Part shown: in pieces, positions 7,570 to 15,724 of the stretch
Layout of the letters: each line of letters begins with the position of its first letter
Position numbering within the stretch: position 1 is the stretch's first letter
Assembly (NCBI RefSeq): GCF_000023825.1
Contig: NC_013061.1
Span: 3,224,001-3,288,000, forward strand
Source of the DNA: Pedobacter heparinus DSM 2366
Lineage (GTDB): Bacteria > Bacteroidota > Bacteroidia > Sphingobacteriales > Sphingobacteriaceae
Direction of reading: 5' to 3'
Length of the DNA: 64,000 bases
The notes under the pieces: model-generated
Databases searched by the model: none
Seen by the model: only the letters and a program-made list of their open reading frames with translations
Told to the model about the DNA's origin: nothing
Position numbers and translations under genes: made by a program

Positions 7570-9047
7570 AAGGGTTAATGATCAGAGGTTTGGCACAGTT
7601 TATGAACAAAACGCTATCTATGGTAAAAGCCGGACTAACATCTGTATTTATTTGCCTGTTTTTGATGCTCTTCTATATAAAGCCCGCGCTGGCCATAAAA
7701 GAAGAAGTGATTAGTCATAAAACTTTTGGCAAAACGGTGATTTATATTCCTCAAACTATCCCCACTTCTGTTGCCTTGTTTGTTTCGGGTGACGGTGGCT
7801 GGCAGGCTGGCGTCATCAATATGGCTAAAAACCTGGCTTTACAGGGAGCGCTCGTTGCCGGAATAGATGCCAGGCAATACATGGCATTTTTATCCCGCAG
7901 TTCTTCATCCTGTTATTATCCGGCAGGTGATTTTGAACAATTGAGCATGATGCTCCAAAAAAAATACAAATTCAACAGTTATACCAAGCCGGTATTGGTT
8001 GGCTATTCTTATGGAGCTACATTGGTTTACGGTTTATTGGCACAGGCACCTGCCGGTACCTTTAAAGGGGCAATTGCACTTGGTTTTTGTCCGGATATCA
8101 CCCTAAAAAAACCACTTTGCAAAGGCAATGGCTTAAAATCGCATGTACTTGTTCCCGGGAAATCGTATTACCTGGAACGTACAGAAAAACTGGCGGCACC
8201 ATTTATTGCGCTCAACGGCATAAAAGATGAAACCTGCCCGTTTCAGGCCACTAAAACATTTTTAACAGGTATGCCCTTTGCCGAACTGGTTACTTTACCT
8301 AAGGTAGGCCATGGATTTTCTATTGCAGACAACTGGTTGCCGCAATTTTACCAGTCTTACAAGAAGATCATCGCAAGTCCCTCTGCCATTAAGCAGAAAA
8401 ATGCGGCGAGCGTTCAAAGGATGCCAGACAAACTGATCACTACATTGCCGTTAAATTTGCTTCCGGCGCCTTCGTCCGACCAACCACTGATATTTATGAT
8501 GTCGGGGGATGGTGGATGGACAAGTTTTGACCAGTCGCTTGCCGAGTCTTTTGCCGAAAAAGGAATGGCAGTAGTGGGACTTGATGCCCAAAAATATTTC
8601 TGGAATGCAAAAACACCCCAGCAAACAGCAGCCGCAATAGCTGATGCCATTTCTTATTATATGCAAAACTGGAAGAAAAAGAAATTTATACTTGCCGGTT
8701 ATTCCTTTGGTGCCTGTATTGCCCCATTTATTGCGAACCGGCTTCCTGAAAACCTGCAACATAACCTTTCTGCAGTTTGTATGTTATCACCGGATGAACG
8801 TGCAGATTTTGAAATCCATGTTGCCGATATGCTTTCCATTGACGGACAGGATGAACCTTACAATGTATTGGCTGAAATGAAAAAAGCAAGGACATTTAAA
8901 CTGATCGTGCTATTTGGTGATGACGAAGATCCGGCTACAACAAAACAGTTCAGACAGGAAACCTCCCGGGTAATCACCTTGCCAGGCGGCCATCATTACA
9001 ACAATGATTACACTGGCATAGTAAACTATGTTATAAAGTCATTGTAA
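7566..9047 (+). CDS. AcvB/VirJ-type double alpha/beta-hydrolase
   Basis: Exported protein of 493 residues with a hydrophobic signal segment at about residues 20-43 and two tandem alpha/beta-hydrolase domains of the VirJ/AcvB family. Each half carries the family motif SGDGGW (74-79 and 313-318) and a nucleophile elbow: GYSYG with S148 and GYSFG with S380. Each half also has candidate acid and histidine partners: D221 with H249 in GHGF, and the GDDED cluster near 451-455 with the HH pair 476-477. Characterised AcvB of rhizobia hydrolyses lysyl-phosphatidylglycerol in the periplasm; the same role here is inference, and no MprF/LpiA synthase gene is nearby. The start is uncertain: ATG 7566 overlaps a leader ORF, while ATG 7578 has AAAGGG just upstream. 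Confidence 0.82.
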   Translation: MKGLMIRGLAQFMNKTLSMVKAGLTSVFICLFLMLFYIKPALAIKEEVISHKTFGKTVIYIPQTIPTSVALFVSGDGGWQAGVINMAKNLALQGALVAGIDARQYMAFLSRSSSSCYYPAGDFEQLSMMLQKKYKFNSYTKPVLVGYSYGATLVYGLLAQAPAGTFKGAIALGFCPDITLKKPLCKGNGLKSHVLVPGKSYYLERTEKLAAPFIALNGIKDETCPFQATKTFLTGMPFAELVTLPKVGHGFSIADNWLPQFYQSYKKIIASPSAIKQKNAASVQRMPDKLITTLPLNLLPAPSSDQPLIFMMSGDGGWTSFDQSLAESFAEKGMAVVGLDAQKYFWNAKTPQQTAAAIADAISYYMQNWKKKKFILAGYSFGACIAPFIANRLPENLQHNLSAVCMLSPDERADFEIHVADMLSIDGQDEPYNVLAEMKKARTFKLIVLFGDDEDPATTKQFRQETSRVITLPGGHHYNNDYTGIVNYVIKSL

Positions 9048-9137
9048 TACACCTGTTTCATATTTCCGGAACTATTTTTTTGTTACATAGCGCAACTTTT
9101 ATTTTTTTTTAGCATTTTTAATATAAAATTAGTTGTT

Positions 9138-9536
9138 ATGCCTTATAAAAAAACCATCGTATTCTCAATATTATTGAGTACCGTACTCATACTCAGCGCT
9201 TTTATGCCACAACAGGAAGACAAAAAACCTGTAAACCTGAAGGTTTTGCCCAAAAATATTAGTGAGAAAGAACTGGATGACATTATGGACGGCTTTAAGG
9301 CTGCCTTAGGCGTAAAGTGTAATTTTTGCCATACACCAAGGAAAGACAATCCGAAAAAGCTTGATTTTGCCAGTGATGAAAACCCTAAAAAGGAAATTGC
9401 GAGAAATATGATCCGCATGACCAACAAGATCAACAAGAAATATTTTCACGAGAAAGATAAAGAAGGCAAGCTGATCAATATTTCATGCGTAAGCTGCCAC
9501 AATGGAAAAGAAGAGCCGCAGACCATTAAAATTTAA
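9138..9536 (+). CDS. small dihaem c-type cytochrome
   Basis: Exported 132-residue protein with an N-terminal hydrophobic segment (about residues 6-23) and two haem-binding CxxCH motifs, C61-NFC-H65 and C117-VSC-H121. The region between them is Lys-rich, and the arrangement resembles the photosynthetic-reaction-centre cytochrome c-like family that is common in non-phototrophic Bacteroidota. It would carry electrons in the periplasm, but no oxidase or dehydrogenase partner is adjacent. It is transcribed toward the large glycan operon and stops two bases short of the end of the alcohol dehydrogenase gene. Confidence 0.82.
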   Translation: MPYKKTIVFSILLSTVLILSAFMPQQEDKKPVNLKVLPKNISEKELDDIMDGFKAALGVKCNFCHTPRKDNPKKLDFASDENPKKEIARNMIRMTNKINKKYFHEKDKEGKLINISCVSCHNGKEEPQTIKI

Positions 9537-9538
9537 TT

Positions 9539-10552
9539 TTACAGGCTTACAATTGCCTTGATCACCCCATTCTTCGGATCCAGCCAGCCTTTAAATTCAT
9601 CTTTTACCTCCTCAAATAAAACCCGGTGCGTGATGTATGTAGCGGGTTCTACCAGTCCAGCTTTCATAGACCTGATCACATGTTCAAAATCCTGTCTTGT
9701 GGCATTTCTGCTGCTCATTAAGGTAGCCTCGCGTTTATGGAATTCAGGGTGACTGAAAGAAATGTTTTCTTTTTGCAGACCGATCAGCACAAAACGTGCC
9801 CCATGGGCCATATATTGAAAGGCATTATTGATGGCTTTCAGGCTGCCTGTGGCATCTATAACTACGGTAGGCATATCCCCGTCCGTAATTTCTTTCAATT
9901 GCTCCAGTACATCGGGGGCCAATGCATTGACCACGTGAGGTACATTCAATTTTTCTTTACAGAACTTTAAGCGGGCATCATTGATATCCAGGGCAATGAC
10001 TTTAGCGCCCGCAATGCGGGCAAATTCCATGGTGCCCAGGCCAATAGGACCGGCACCTAGGACAAGTAGAAATTCATCTTTCCTGACATCCGCGCGTCTT
10101 ACCCCATGGGCACCGATTGCCAATGGCTCTACCAGTGCCAGCTCGTCAAAACTGAGGCCTTCGCCATGTATCAGCAAACGGGAAGGGACAGAAAGGTATT
10201 CTGCCATTCCTCCATCCACATGAACACCGCAGACCTTAATGTCGGTGCAGCAATTGGGTTTGCCTGAGCGGCAGGCTATACATATCCCACAGTTAAAATA
10301 AGGAATAAAAGTTACAGCTTCTCCTTTTTCAAAACCTTCTGCCCCATCAAATTCAATCAGCTCACCGGAAAGCTCATGGCCCAATACCCTTGGGTAGCTG
10401 AAAAATGGCTGGGTGCCTTCAAAAGCATGCAGGTCTGTACCACAGATCCCGATCCTTTTGATCTTTATAATTGCATGGCCCGGACTCAATACAGGTTTTT
10501 CAGCAAGCTGGTATTCAAACGTTCCGGGTGTAGTGCAAACTAATGTATTCAT
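9539..10552 (-). CDS. zinc-dependent medium-chain alcohol/polyol dehydrogenase
   Basis: Cytoplasmic MDR-family dehydrogenase of 337 residues. Catalytic zinc ligands are C37 in CGTDLH and H59-E60 in GHE. The structural zinc is supplied by C88, C91, C94 and C102. A Rossmann nucleotide site VLGAGPIGL is seen near residue 163. It is closest in pattern to the threonine/sorbitol/galactitol dehydrogenase group, which oxidises secondary hydroxyls with NAD+. It is the last gene of the long minus-strand operon, 28 bases after the SDR gene, so a role in oxidising a sugar or sugar acid produced by the operon is likely. The exact substrate cannot be read from the sequence. Confidence 0.88.
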   Translation of the reverse strand: MNTLVCTTPGTFEYQLAEKPVLSPGHAIIKIKRIGICGTDLHAFEGTQPFFSYPRVLGHELSGELIEFDGAEGFEKGEAVTFIPYFNCGICIACRSGKPNCCTDIKVCGVHVDGGMAEYLSVPSRLLIHGEGLSFDELALVEPLAIGAHGVRRADVRKDEFLLVLGAGPIGLGTMEFARIAGAKVIALDINDARLKFCKEKLNVPHVVNALAPDVLEQLKEITDGDMPTVVIDATGSLKAINNAFQYMAHGARFVLIGLQKENISFSHPEFHKREATLMSSRNATRQDFEHVIRSMKAGLVEPATYITHRVLFEEVKDEFKGWLDPKNGVIKAIVSL

Positions 10553-10580
10553 TTCTTCTTTTTAATGCTATAATAACAAT

Positions 10581-11369
10581 TTATGCGTTGGCCAGCGCCC
10601 TGTCCAGGTGTACATATCCCCCATCCACATGGATGATCTGCCCGGTAGTGTGGCTTGACCTGGCTGACATTAGGAAAGCAGCCATATTGGCAATTTCTTC
10701 TGCTGTGGTCATCCTGTTTTCGAAAGGTATTTTGTCGGTGATCTCTTTCAGCTTTTCTTCCGCGTCCGAAAGGGTTGCTATCCAGGTTTCATAAGCCGGT
10801 GTCCAGCATTCTGCAACCACCACTGCATTTACCCGAATGCCATATTTCAGGAGTTCTACCGCCCATTCCCTGGTCAGCGCATTTCTGCCCCCATTGGCCG
10901 CAGCATAAGCTGACGTATTACCCTGTCCGGTTTCGGCAGTTTTAGAGGTTATGTTTACGATGGCGCCTTTGCTCTTTTTCAGTTCGGGCAGTGCAAAATG
11001 GGCCATTAAAAAATAATGCACTACGTTTTTATGCAGGGAGGCCATAAAATCTTTGTAATTCCCATTTTCGAGCCCCACCCCATCATTTACACCAGCATTG
11101 TTCACCAATCCATCTATCCGGCCAAAGGCACCAACAATGGCTTTCACCGCATTTTCACAGGCATCCGGATCGCTCAGCTCCGCTGCAACCTGAAACGCTT
11201 TGCCCCCGGCCGAGGTTATTTCTTCCACCACTTTCAGGTTATCGATTTCTTTTCGTCCTACAATTACCGCAGTTGCACCCTCGGCTGCAAATACCTGCGC
11301 CATGGCTTTTCCTATTCCTTTGGCCCCACCGGTAATCACAATGACCTTTTCTTTTAACTGTAAATCCAT
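10581..11369 (-). CDS. SDR oxidoreductase, L-fucose-dehydrogenase-like, lacking the catalytic lysine
   Basis: Short-chain dehydrogenase/reductase of 262 residues with the cofactor motif TGGAKGIG (13-20), NNAG (90-93), catalytic Ser142 in NITSKT and Tyr155. The stretches IDGLVNNAGVNDGVGLE and the ending HTTGQIIHVDGGYVHLDRAL are those I associate with bacterial L-fucose dehydrogenases of the non-phosphorylating pathway. Oddly, the YxxxK motif reads YAAAN: position 159 is Asn (codon AAT), so the lysine that lowers the Tyr pKa is missing. The surrounding helix is otherwise intact (NALTREWA). The gene is 11 bases after GH105 and 28 before the zinc dehydrogenase. It may be a slow or altered-function enzyme, a partner protein, or carry a sequencing error at that codon. 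Confidence 0.85.
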   Translation of the reverse strand: MDLQLKEKVIVITGGAKGIGKAMAQVFAAEGATAVIVGRKEIDNLKVVEEITSAGGKAFQVAAELSDPDACENAVKAIVGAFGRIDGLVNNAGVNDGVGLENGNYKDFMASLHKNVVHYFLMAHFALPELKKSKGAIVNITSKTAETGQGNTSAYAAANGGRNALTREWAVELLKYGIRVNAVVVAECWTPAYETWIATLSDAEEKLKEITDKIPFENRMTTAEEIANMAAFLMSARSSHTTGQIIHVDGGYVHLDRALANA

Positions 11370-11380
11370 ATTTAAACACT

Positions 11381-13300
11381 TTATTTTTTTAGCAGCTGCT
11401 TCCCGATCCAGTTCACCAGATCCTGGCCAGCTTCGAAATTCTGATAGTCTGCAGGTAATTTTCTGCCATCTACATATTCATTGTACAACCATGGATCGCC
11501 AATGGCAAAAACCGCCCCTTTACCATATTTAGCTATGGCCATTACATTATCGCCATCCTTATCCTTGAGCACTGCTTTTGCAGCAGTGGTTAATTTCAGG
11601 CTGCTGTATTCTTTGACGTACAATTGCTTTGCGGTTTTAAATATTTCGTTGCCTGCCGGTACCATTACCTTACCCATCTCAAACTGGCTTTTTACTACCC
11701 TGCCTTTACTGTCCTTGTTAAATTCAATACCAAAAGTTTTGGCCAGCTGGTTAAAATGGTCCAGTTCCACATTACCGGTATCATTGGCCATCAATACCAA
11801 TATGCCACCACCCTTAACCCATTCAGCAATTGCTTTAATGTCATTTTGGGCAACAAAATTCGGTTTTTCCGTTTCTTTTTCCGTATCCGGATCAACAATG
11901 ATATACACCGAAGCATTTTTCAAATTGGCTGCCGTAGGTGCCGCTTTTAAAGTTGCAGTTTTAAACCCTGCATTGTTAAACTGATCTGCCCACATAGAAA
12001 AGCCGCCATTGGCCAGTTCATCCCATTTATAATGCCAGGAAACCAGGTTTCCGCTTTGGTCTTTCCGGCTTTCATTGTTAAAGTATGAATCGAGTAGCAC
12101 GGTTTTACCCAGCCCGGGTTTAGGAAGGGCGGCAATTTCCATTTCGTTTGCGGCCATTAAAAATGCGCCCACACCTTTGGGATCATTGCTAACTACCTTT
12201 TCGCTCATGTAATACTCATAACTGCCATCGCGGTAAGGCTTACCACCTAAACCGGAAACACTTACTGTCCCTTTCAGATTGATCTTACCTTCTGCACGCT
12301 GTTCAATAAATTCCTGCTGAATACCTTTATAACCTTTACTGGCTACCACAAAATAGGAAGCAGGGAGATAACCCAGACGAACACCTTTGGCGATGGCATA
12401 TACAAACATGCTGGAAGCCGAGGACTCAAAATAATTGCCTTTACGGTTTGGCTGGTCTAAAATATCATACCATACCCCTGTTTTGTTATTTTGTGTGTTT
12501 TTAACAGCTGCAGCAAGACGGTTCAGGATATTGATCATTTCCTGACGTTTTGGGTGGGTTTTAGGAAAATTGTCCAAGGTTTCGACCAGTGCCATGGCAT
12601 ACCAGCCCATTGCCCTTGCCCAGATATGCGGAGAAAGACCGGTTTTTGGATCTGCCCAGCGCTCTGTTTTGCTTTCATCCCAGCCATGGTACAGTAAGCC
12701 GGTCCTGGCATCTCTCGTATTTTGTTCTACCCAGATGAACTGATTGGCAATGTCGTCAAAAGCTTCCTTATTTCCGATAAGCGCCGCATATTCTGCATAG
12801 AAAGGCTGCCCCATATACAGACCATCCAGCCATACCTGGTTTGGATAGATCTTTTTATGCCAGAAACTACCTTGTTTGGTTCTGGGTTGTATCTTTAACT
12901 GTTCCCATAAAGTAGTGGCCGCTTTAAAGTATTTTTGCTGACCGGTTATTTTATAGAGGTCAAGCAGCACGGTACCATTCTTTACATTATCAATATTTAC
13001 ATGCTCCTGGCTATAGGTATCAATTATCCCATCTGCCGAAATGAATCCATCCATGTCATTCTGGATGTACTTGAAATAGCTGGCATTCCCTGATCTTTTC
13101 CACAAAGCATCCATTCCGTCCTGCACTACACCATGGTCATAAGACCATTTTTTTGCCCTTTCTGGCCAGATTTCCATGACTGTTGCAGCCATCTGATCGG
13201 ATAAAGGTTTAGCAGGTGTTTTAGCAATCTGGGCGTCTGCTGAAGATGCAGTACCCATCAGCGCCAATAAGCTAAATATAAGGGTTCTTGATTTATTCAT
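11381..13300 (-). CDS. GH105 unsaturated rhamnogalacturonyl hydrolase fused to DUF4350
   Basis: Secreted 639-residue protein with a signal peptide ending near ADAQ (residue 24). Residues about 35-395 are a GH105 six-hairpin domain. The family motif VWLDGLYMGQPFYAEYA carries the catalytic Asp159, and SPHIWARAMGWYAMALVETL is also characteristic. GH105 enzymes remove the delta-4,5-unsaturated uronic acid left at the non-reducing end by a lyase, usually next to rhamnose. Residues about 400-639 are a Rossmann-like DUF4350 domain (VYIIVDPDTEKE, WVKGGGILVLMANDTGN), also found in class I glutamine-amidotransferase-like folds and of unknown role here. The 97-base gap upstream is one of the largest in the operon and could hold an internal signal, though I see no convincing promoter in it. 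Confidence 0.9.
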   Translation of the reverse strand: MNKSRTLIFSLLALMGTASSADAQIAKTPAKPLSDQMAATVMEIWPERAKKWSYDHGVVQDGMDALWKRSGNASYFKYIQNDMDGFISADGIIDTYSQEHVNIDNVKNGTVLLDLYKITGQQKYFKAATTLWEQLKIQPRTKQGSFWHKKIYPNQVWLDGLYMGQPFYAEYAALIGNKEAFDDIANQFIWVEQNTRDARTGLLYHGWDESKTERWADPKTGLSPHIWARAMGWYAMALVETLDNFPKTHPKRQEMINILNRLAAAVKNTQNNKTGVWYDILDQPNRKGNYFESSASSMFVYAIAKGVRLGYLPASYFVVASKGYKGIQQEFIEQRAEGKINLKGTVSVSGLGGKPYRDGSYEYYMSEKVVSNDPKGVGAFLMAANEMEIAALPKPGLGKTVLLDSYFNNESRKDQSGNLVSWHYKWDELANGGFSMWADQFNNAGFKTATLKAAPTAANLKNASVYIIVDPDTEKETEKPNFVAQNDIKAIAEWVKGGGILVLMANDTGNVELDHFNQLAKTFGIEFNKDSKGRVVKSQFEMGKVMVPAGNEIFKTAKQLYVKEYSSLKLTTAAKAVLKDKDGDNVMAIAKYGKGAVFAIGDPWLYNEYVDGRKLPADYQNFEAGQDLVNWIGKQLLKK

Positions 13301-13397
13301 ACTTGTTATCTTATATTGGTTTCATACAATTCTACATAGTTTTACCCGGTGATTAGCGTAAAAACGGCAAAATAACTACGCAATCGTTGCCAAAGTA

Positions 13398-15710
13398 TTA
13401 TTTTAACCTGATCTCTATATCTTTTCTCCTCGATTCAGGTATCACTTTCAGCAATTTTACCTGGCCGTCTTTTAACTCTGCTTCAACAATGGTTTGATAT
13501 GAGGCATGCAACCTGAACCGGACATTCCATTCTTTTGGCCATGCAGGGAACAAATAAATGGCTTTACCATTACTTTGCAACAGCATTTCCTGCAGGCCGA
13601 TCATGCCCGAACCGCCCCAGTTGTGATCGGGTACCCAGTCAAATCCAGGTCCCCAGAATGCCGGGAACCTCCTGCCCGAATCTTTTAATTTCCCCAAAGT
13701 GAGTTCAGCAGCTTCTTTTGTTAAACCCAGCCTAGCCGCAAAAATATTGTCCTGTTTCCAGCCTATATGACTTCTGAACTTTAACACATCCGGATCATTG
13801 TTGAAGGTATTGATAGCCGTATCCAGCCCCGGACGGCCAATTCCGTAAATTCCCCAGGGATAAACCGGGTACAACTGCGGGCTTTCGGTATTGTTGACCC
13901 GCTCCCATACTTTAGCCGGTGCAATGGTAGTATGGCCATTAAATTCCCGGAAGCTGATGGGCGGAATACGTTTCAGCATCGCTTCCCAGCCTTGCTTTTG
14001 CTCCGTTGTAATGTCCTTAACCTGCAGCAGCCTGCTCAATACCGTTTTTAATGCAGCAATAGTAGAAGTAGCGTTATAGGCCATTTTATAAGTCTCTGCA
14101 GCCGATCCCGGGTACAGCACCAGGTGTCCGCTGCCATCCACTGCTTTACTGCCCCTTTGCCGGGCCAGGTAAGTGTAATGTTCATCAAAAAAGCTGAGGC
14201 AGCTGCTGATAAAGGGTAAATATGGTTTTACTGCTTTGCCGGCATAACTTTCTGTTTCCAGCATCATCAGACAAAATTCCAGCACCGTATCCCATTCATA
14301 TTCCAGCCAGGCATTGTATTCCATTCCCTTATCGTAGTTTTCAGGACGCTTCCATCCATACTCTGCCGGGTTTGGCAAGCCGAAATTCTCCAGCTGTTCA
14401 GTAAAGCTTGCGCCTTTATGTTTCCAGTAAAATGCTGTCCGCAGTTCTGCATTTTTTAGCAGCCTGGTATAGAAATCGAATTGAGGCTGCATCATTTCCG
14501 CATCTCCGCTTTTTAACATCGGCCAGTATACCAGACGCTGGTTTTGCGCAGTATGGGTTCCCCCGCCCCAGTTCCTAAAATCCGGGGTATATTTCAGGGT
14601 GGTATCTACCAAAACAGGATCATAGGTGAAAAGACCTCCGTTAAATTTGGTCGGATAAGTACCAAAAGCATTACAGCCAAGCATATAACGGAACAGTTGA
14701 TAGTTCTTTCCGGCCTGCACCACTGTTTCATCCTTGTTGCCCTCCAGTTCTATAAAACTACGTTCCCAATAGGCATTCCACCACTTGATGCTATTGTTAA
14801 AATCCTTCGCAGCGGCCTTATTTCTGGTCTGGCTCAAACCCGCTGTCCAATGCCGGAGATCGGTTGTGGCTTCTGTATGTAAGGCCAGGCTCAGGCTGAT
14901 CGATGTTCGCCCTTTATCGTTTTTCAATTTCCAGCCCTTAAAAGCAATGCCTGCATAAGTACCAGTGTAATTCCCTGCCGGAACCATTCCTGTTCCCCAA
15001 ATCATTCCGCCAAACACCAGGTTCTTAAGCGGGTTAAACAGCTGGTCTTTAATGCTGTCCAGGCCTTGTTGTTTAACGGTTATATCGAATACCGACTGTG
15101 CTTTGTTTTGATGATAAAACAGCAATCCATTATTTTTAAAAGCAATACTATCTTTAAAAGTCTTTACCTCACCCTGAGGAGCCCATTTATAAGAATTCTG
15201 GTTGTTTTCTTTGCCTTTGGTCAGGCGATCTGCATATCGCCAGCTTTCATACCCGGCTTCGGCGATGGTTTTCCGGTTGCTTTTTACTTCCAGATGAACC
15301 AATGGTTTAAATACATCCACCCAGAGCCTCACTTCGGTGGTCAATCCTGCTTTTTTACCCTTAACTTTCACATAACCGTCTTTTAAGATCAGTTCCTGTT
15401 TAAAAGCTGCATCTTCATCAAAGGGACTGGGACTTAATTTTAAGCGCAGGCGACCAAGTTTCAACAAGGTATTGTTCTCATCGAAGGTTCCACTCCTGGC
15501 GATGTAAAACAGCAGTTCGCCCTTTTCTACCCAAACGTTGAGGCCAATATCGCCCCCGCCGCAGGGCATAGATCCGGCTGCATTTTCACTCTGGCTGGTC
15601 CATACCAGGTTCTGATCAGCTGTTGCCGGCTGTTGGGCCAGTACAGATGTGCTCAGAAATGATAAAACGATACCAATGATAAGGGGCTGTATGTGCTTCT
15701 TGTTATCCAA
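13398..15710 (-). CDS. DUF5703 protein with six-hairpin glycosidase-like C-terminal half
   Basis: Secreted 770-residue protein with a signal peptide (STSVLAQQ). The N-terminal 300 residues are beta-rich and match the pattern of DUF5703 (NLVWTSQSENAAGSMPCGGG near the mature N-terminus, then GDIGLNVWVEKGELLFYIAR). The rest has the alpha-helical, Trp-rich look of an (alpha/alpha)6 glycosidase barrel, with WWNAYWERSFIELEG, YGWKRPENYDKGMEYNAW and RFPAFWGPGFDWVPDHNWGG. The arrangement recalls GH95-like fucosidase/galactosidase enzymes, but I cannot identify the catalytic residues and no activity is assigned. It sits 14 bases after the esterase gene in the operon and is a good candidate for an uncharacterised glycoside hydrolase acting on the same polymer. 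Confidence 0.72.
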   Translation of the reverse strand: MDNKKHIQPLIIGIVLSFLSTSVLAQQPATADQNLVWTSQSENAAGSMPCGGGDIGLNVWVEKGELLFYIARSGTFDENNTLLKLGRLRLKLSPSPFDEDAAFKQELILKDGYVKVKGKKAGLTTEVRLWVDVFKPLVHLEVKSNRKTIAEAGYESWRYADRLTKGKENNQNSYKWAPQGEVKTFKDSIAFKNNGLLFYHQNKAQSVFDITVKQQGLDSIKDQLFNPLKNLVFGGMIWGTGMVPAGNYTGTYAGIAFKGWKLKNDKGRTSISLSLALHTEATTDLRHWTAGLSQTRNKAAAKDFNNSIKWWNAYWERSFIELEGNKDETVVQAGKNYQLFRYMLGCNAFGTYPTKFNGGLFTYDPVLVDTTLKYTPDFRNWGGGTHTAQNQRLVYWPMLKSGDAEMMQPQFDFYTRLLKNAELRTAFYWKHKGASFTEQLENFGLPNPAEYGWKRPENYDKGMEYNAWLEYEWDTVLEFCLMMLETESYAGKAVKPYLPFISSCLSFFDEHYTYLARQRGSKAVDGSGHLVLYPGSAAETYKMAYNATSTIAALKTVLSRLLQVKDITTEQKQGWEAMLKRIPPISFREFNGHTTIAPAKVWERVNNTESPQLYPVYPWGIYGIGRPGLDTAINTFNNDPDVLKFRSHIGWKQDNIFAARLGLTKEAAELTLGKLKDSGRRFPAFWGPGFDWVPDHNWGGSGMIGLQEMLLQSNGKAIYLFPAWPKEWNVRFRLHASYQTIVEAELKDGQVKLLKVIPESRRKDIEIRLK

Positions 15711-15724
15711 ATCTATATTTTATT

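Noticed and set aside
11481..11984. Plus-strand frame of 167 codons inside the GH105-DUF4350 gene
   Set aside because: Antisense shadow of a clearly coding domain; no start signal or recognisable motif.
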